DNA of 7,461 nt from Armatimonadota bacterium (GTDB lineage: Bacteria; Armatimonadota; Zipacnadia; Zipacnadales; FEN-943): positions 1 through 7,461 of the forward strand of contig JAKORR010000362.1 in the NCBI GenBank assembly GCA_029777735.1, given 5' to 3'. Below, piece by piece: positions 4,316 to 7,461 of the stretch. The notes under the pieces were generated by a model that made no database searches, was not told the origin of the DNA, and worked only from the letters and a program-made list of their open reading frames with translations. The position numbers were made by a program, and so were the translations under genes. The stretch's first letter is position 1; each line of letters begins with the position of its first letter.

Positions 4316-6054
4316 CCTGCCCTCTCCCCGGCGGCACGCCGCTCGCCTTCGGCCTCAGCGAGCAGCTGCTCTGCATGTTTCCTGGCAGATTCCTGGTCAC
4401 GCCGTCCGCCAAGCATCCGCGCGAGCTCCTCGATCCGCTCCTCGTCTTGGAGAAGCCTAACGACGACCGTCGCCCGTTTGCGGCTGATGTGGCGATCGAC
4501 GGTGAAGTGCTGCGCGGCGCGACTAGCCAGCTGGGGCAGGTGGGTCACACACAAAACCTGGGCTTTCTGCCCCAGCTGCTGTAGCTTGCGCCCTACCGCA
4601 TGAGCCGTCAACCCGCCGATGCCAACGTCCACCTCGTCGAAGACAAGGGTCGGAATGTCGGCTCCTCGGGCGCAGACGGTCTTGAAAACGAGCATCAGGC
4701 GTGACAATTCGCCTCCCGAAGCGACCTGGCTGAGAGGCCTCGGATCATCGCCACCGGCCGCGTCGAAGAGAAAACGGACGCGCTCCACGCCCTCGGGACC
4801 GGCGGCGTAGGTGCGGCCGTCGGACAGTGGCAGGCCCGAGGCGTCCTCTTGGCGCTGGAAGTCGACCTTGAAGGCTGCCTGGCCCATGCCCAGATTGCCC
4901 AACTCGCGGCGCACCACTTCAGTCAGCCGCCGCGCGTGCTTCTGCCGCTGTCGGGAAAGCTCCTCAGCGGCTTCACCGGCCTGGGCACGCAGGGCCTGTA
5001 CCTCCTGCTCCAGCTCCTCGGCCCGCTCCTGGCTGTTTTCGAGGGACGACAGCTCCGTCTGCGCACGCTTCAGATGCGCCAGAATCTCCTCCACCGTGTC
5101 TCCATACTTGCGCTTGAGACGCTGAATCTCCACCAAGCGGCTTTCGACCTCTTCGAGACGCTGGGGTTCGAATTCGAGCAGCTCAGCATGATCGTCTAGG
5201 CTGCGCAGAGCCTCCGCAGCATTGATAGCCGCCTGCTCCACCTGTCGTGCCAACTCCGCCAGACGGCTGTCGTACTGAGCGGCGGACTGCAGGTCGCGTG
5301 CGGCCTGGCCAAGAAGGTCTGTGGCGCCCGGCCTTCCGTCGCCCGCCAAGGCCCGACGCGCCGACGCCACCGCCTCTGTGATGCGTTCGCTGTTCTGCAG
5401 ACGCGAGCGTTCCTCGCGCAGCTCTTCCTCCTCGCCGGGATGCAGTCCGGCCTCGCAAATCTCCCTCACCTGGAAGCGCAGCAAGTCCTCGCGTTGAGCA
5501 CGATCGCGCTCAGCCTGGCACAACTCCGTCAGTTGCCGCAGCACGTCCTGGAGCCGGTCCCACAGTTCCCGATACCGCCCGGCAGCCTCGCGGAGGTCGC
5601 TCCCACCGAACTCGTCGAGAAAGCGCAAATGCACGCGGTCGTGGATGAGGGCCTGGTGCTCATGCTGGCCGTGGATGTCCACGAGGTACTGGGTGACGTC
5701 TTGGACGAGGGCCTGAGTGGCAGAGCGACCGTTGATCCAATAGCGGCTGCGGTCGGCGCCTAACACCCGCGTGACGATCACCAGATCGCCGTCCCGGTCA
5801 ATGCCCGACTCGTCAAGCAGAGCGAGAGCGCGGGGTGCGTCGGCAGCATCAAAGACGGTCTCCACCCGAGCCGACTGCTCGCCGGGTCGGATGACCTCGG
5901 CCCCCAGGCGTTCGCCGAGGGCCGCGCCGAGAGCCTCGATGATGATGGACTTGCCGGCCCCCGTCTCACCCGTCAGTACGGTGAAGCCGGGCGCCAGTTC
6001 AAGGTGAAGCTTGTCGATGATGGCGAAGTTCTCGACGGAAAGCTCGCGCAGCAT
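4312..6054 (-). CDS. recN: DNA repair protein RecN (SMC-like ATPase)
   Basis: This is a 580-residue SMC-family ATPase that acts early in repair of DNA double-strand breaks. The N-terminus MLRELSVENFAIIDKLHLEL leads into the Walker A motif GETGAGKS (residues 29-36). A central charged, coiled-coil region rich in Glu, Arg, Gln and Leu covers roughly 150-370. The ABC signature SGGEL (446-450), Walker B LVFDE (470-474) with the RecN-typical DEVDVGIGG, and the H-loop VTHLPQ (503-508) close the head domain. The length is normal and all catalytic motifs are intact. The gene follows nadK by 18 nt, a neighbour pair found in many bacteria. The ribosome site before its ATG is weak (GGTAGCC), so translation may depend on coupling. 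No LexA-type operator is visible just upstream. Its stop overlaps the ferredoxin start. Confidence 0.97.
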   Translation of the reverse strand: MLRELSVENFAIIDKLHLELAPGFTVLTGETGAGKSIIIEALGAALGERLGAEVIRPGEQSARVETVFDAADAPRALALLDESGIDRDGDLVIVTRVLGADRSRYWINGRSATQALVQDVTQYLVDIHGQHEHQALIHDRVHLRFLDEFGGSDLREAAGRYRELWDRLQDVLRQLTELCQAERDRAQREDLLRFQVREICEAGLHPGEEEELREERSRLQNSERITEAVASARRALAGDGRPGATDLLGQAARDLQSAAQYDSRLAELARQVEQAAINAAEALRSLDDHAELLEFEPQRLEEVESRLVEIQRLKRKYGDTVEEILAHLKRAQTELSSLENSQERAEELEQEVQALRAQAGEAAEELSRQRQKHARRLTEVVRRELGNLGMGQAAFKVDFQRQEDASGLPLSDGRTYAAGPEGVERVRFLFDAAGGDDPRPLSQVASGGELSRLMLVFKTVCARGADIPTLVFDEVDVGIGGLTAHAVGRKLQQLGQKAQVLCVTHLPQLASRAAQHFTVDRHISRKRATVVVRLLQDEERIEELARMLGGRRDQESARKHAEQLLAEAEGERRAAGERAG

Positions 6055-6072
6055 GGCTACCGACGCGGCCTG

Positions 6073-6954
6073 TTACCGCGGCGCATCCCAGTTGAGTTTC
6101 TCCCGCAGGCGGTCGTAGAAGCCCACCTCCGCGATACGGATCAACCGGGCAGTGCACCGGGCGCGCTGAACCACCACACCCTCGCCGATCCCCACTCGGC
6201 GACTGCCCTGCCCGTCCGCCACGACGGCGATGTCCTCGTCGGGCTTACCCGGGCGGCGCTCAACCCACAGTCGGACGCGACTCGAAGGATCTATCACCAC
6301 AGGACGGCTGTAGAGCGTGTGGGGACAGATTGCGACCAGGCTGAGGCAGTCCACGCGGGGATCAATGATAGGGCCGCCGGCAGACAGGCTATAGGCTGTC
6401 GAGCCGGTAGGAGTGGCGATTATCACGCCGTCAGCTGCGTAGGTCGCCATCTGGCTGCCGTCTACCTCGCAGTGGACCCAAATAAGGTGGCGGTGGGCTA
6501 CCTTGGCCAGCACTATCTCGTTGAGGGCGAGTAGCTCACCCTCACAAGAGCCAAGGGCCTCCTCCGCCGTGGCGGTGAGCATCATCCGCTCCTCGATGCT
6601 ATATCTGCCCTCGATCAGGTCGGCCAGATGGTCCAGAACCACCTGCGGAGATTGGTCGGCCAGGAATCCGAAGCTTCCCAGATCTATGCCCAGCACAGGA
6701 GTCCCCGCGGGTGCAACTTCGCGCGCCACGCCCAGCAGGGTGCCATCGCCGCCCAGGGTAATGACCGCCTTGGCGCCGAGAACGAAGGCGCGGTCACCAC
6801 ACTCGGCTTCGGGTACCTCAGCGGCAGAGACTTCCTCGACGCGTAACTCAACGCCGCGCCGCAACAGCTCGCGGGCGAAGGTCTGGAGGACCTGCCTTAC
6901 CTGGGGCTTGCCAACCTGGGCCACCAGGCCGATGACGGGCAGTGGCTCAGGCAT
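6073..6954 (-). CDS. nadK: NAD kinase (ATP/polyphosphate-dependent NAD+ phosphorylation)
   Basis: This 293-residue cytosolic enzyme phosphorylates NAD+ to NADP+. Key motifs are GGDGT (residues 68-72), LGSFGFLAD (92-100, corresponding to the family LGxLGFL), the NE pair (145-146) in ALNEIVL, and the conserved block DGVIIATPTGSTAYSLSAGGPII (175-197), with its glycine-rich NAD-contacting loop. The length is typical of bacterial NadK. The ATG lies 2 nt after the TPR gene stop and is preceded by only a weak GGA-type ribosome site, so re-initiation by ribosomes ending on the upstream gene is likely. NADP supply is not specific to the ferredoxin enzyme downstream. The nadK-recN adjacency is a conserved arrangement. 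Confidence 0.97.
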   Translation of the reverse strand: MPEPLPVIGLVAQVGKPQVRQVLQTFARELLRRGVELRVEEVSAAEVPEAECGDRAFVLGAKAVITLGGDGTLLGVAREVAPAGTPVLGIDLGSFGFLADQSPQVVLDHLADLIEGRYSIEERMMLTATAEEALGSCEGELLALNEIVLAKVAHRHLIWVHCEVDGSQMATYAADGVIIATPTGSTAYSLSAGGPIIDPRVDCLSLVAICPHTLYSRPVVIDPSSRVRLWVERRPGKPDEDIAVVADGQGSRRVGIGEGVVVQRARCTARLIRIAEVGFYDRLREKLNWDAPR

Positions 6955-6956
6955 GG

Positions 6957-7461
6957 CTATCCGGTCCCAGGCTGCACCTGTGCACCCTTCCCCTCAAGCC
7001 TCTCGAGATTGCGGCGTGCCGGCTCGTAGTTGGGATCCACCTGAAGCGCCTTCTCATACTGAATCTTCGCCAGGTCGTCCTTGCCCTGCCGCTCGTAGGC
7101 CACGCCCAGGTTATTCAGCGCATAGACAAAGCGCGGGTTGAGCTTGAGGGCCTCGCTGAAGTGGTGAACCGCCTCCACCAGATTGTTGCGCCGCATGTAG
7201 ATGAGACCCGCGTTGTTGTGAGCCTCGGGGTTGTCCGGAGCTAGGGCCAGAGCTCGTAGGTACTCGCGTAGCGCCTCGTCATCCAACCCGCGGTCGTAGT
7301 TGGCATTGGCATAGCCTAGGTGGGCTGGAGCACTCTTCGGGAACTTCTCGGCCGCCTTCTTCCATTGCTCGAGGGCCTCGTCGCTCTTGCCCGCCTTCTC
7401 CAGCGCGAGGGCTAGGTTGACGTGCGCAATCTCCATGTCGGGGTTGGCGGCCACAGCTAGG
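6957..7461 (-). CDS. Tetratricopeptide-repeat protein, C-terminal part (5' end outside window)
   Basis: At least 167 codons remain open to the window edge. Counting from the GTG at 7454, four full 34-residue TPR units start at prolines 5, 39, 73 and 107, and a partial fifth starts at 141. Each has the W/L-G-Y-A-F-A-P spacing pattern, for example PDNPEAHNNAGLIYMRRNN and PRFVYALNNLGVAYERQGK. TPR arrays form a right-handed superhelix used for protein-protein contacts. The frame continues upstream of that GTG as a plausible repeat helix (LAVAANPD), so the GTG is probably not the true start and more repeats are expected beyond the window. The short tail GKGAQVQPGTG ends in TAG. The partner is unknown, and a signal peptide or membrane anchor could lie in the missing part. 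Confidence 0.9.
   Translation of the reverse strand, partial: LAVAANPDMEIAHVNLALALEKAGKSDEALEQWKKAAEKFPKSAPAHLGYANANYDRGLDDEALREYLRALALAPDNPEAHNNAGLIYMRRNNLVEAVHHFSEALKLNPRFVYALNNLGVAYERQGKDDLAKIQYEKALQVDPNYEPARRNLERLEGKGAQVQPGTG

Noticed and set aside
6040..6110. LexA/SOS operator upstream of recN
   Set aside because: I searched by eye for an inverted GAAC/GTTC or CTG-N10-CAG site and saw none. recN appears to be internal to an operon whose promoter lies outside the window.
1..7461. CRISPR arrays, insertion sequences, tRNA genes or attachment sites
   Set aside because: No spaced repeats, transposase motifs, tRNA-like sequences or terminal inverted repeats were seen.

Overview
The window comes from a GC-rich bacterium. 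Every supported feature lies on the minus strand, so transcription runs from position 7461 down to 1. The bacterial assignment rests on the 5' third of a 16S rRNA gene with a perfect 27F primer site, Shine-Dalgarno sequences, sigma70-type promoters, and recN. The 16S fragment departs from the bacterial consensus at the usually near-invariant block around E. coli position 350. That suggests a poorly sampled lineage; I cannot name the phylum from the sequence alone.

Layout in transcription order. (1) 7461-6957: C-terminal part of a tetratricopeptide-repeat protein, open at the window edge. (2) 6954-6073: NAD kinase (nadK). (3) 6054-4312: DNA repair ATPase RecN. (4) 4315-1611: a four-gene cassette for a 2-oxoacid:ferredoxin oxidoreductase of the KorABCD/VorB type, in the order ferredoxin (delta), alpha, beta, gamma. 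(5) 1547-909: a translin/TRAX-family protein, common in eukaryotes and archaea but uncommon in bacteria. (6) 908-701: about 200 non-coding bases with an 18-bp dyad, a 10-bp tandem repeat and a G-rich tract, but no intrinsic terminator. (7) 700-584: two tandem rRNA promoters, each with a consensus TTGACA -35 box, a 17-bp spacer, a near-consensus -10 box and an A7 tract upstream. (8) about 577-456: the rRNA leader, with a boxA-like element and a C(UUCG)G-capped hairpin. (9) 455-1: the 16S rRNA gene, truncated at the window start.

The protein genes look like one operon or two nested ones. Gaps or overlaps are +2, +18, -4, -4, +40, -1 and +63 nt. recN is joined to the ferredoxin gene by an ATGA overlap, and the ferredoxin gene to the alpha-subunit gene by a TTGA overlap. 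The oxidoreductase implies ferredoxin-linked, anaerobic or microaerobic 2-oxoacid metabolism. NadK supplies NADP, RecN acts in double-strand-break repair, and the translin-like protein may bind or cut RNA. It keeps four acidic residues with the spacing of the TRAX catalytic residues. The most interesting items are this translin-like gene at the end of a redox operon and the aberrant 16S probe/primer site. I found no evidence for a wholly new multi-gene system.
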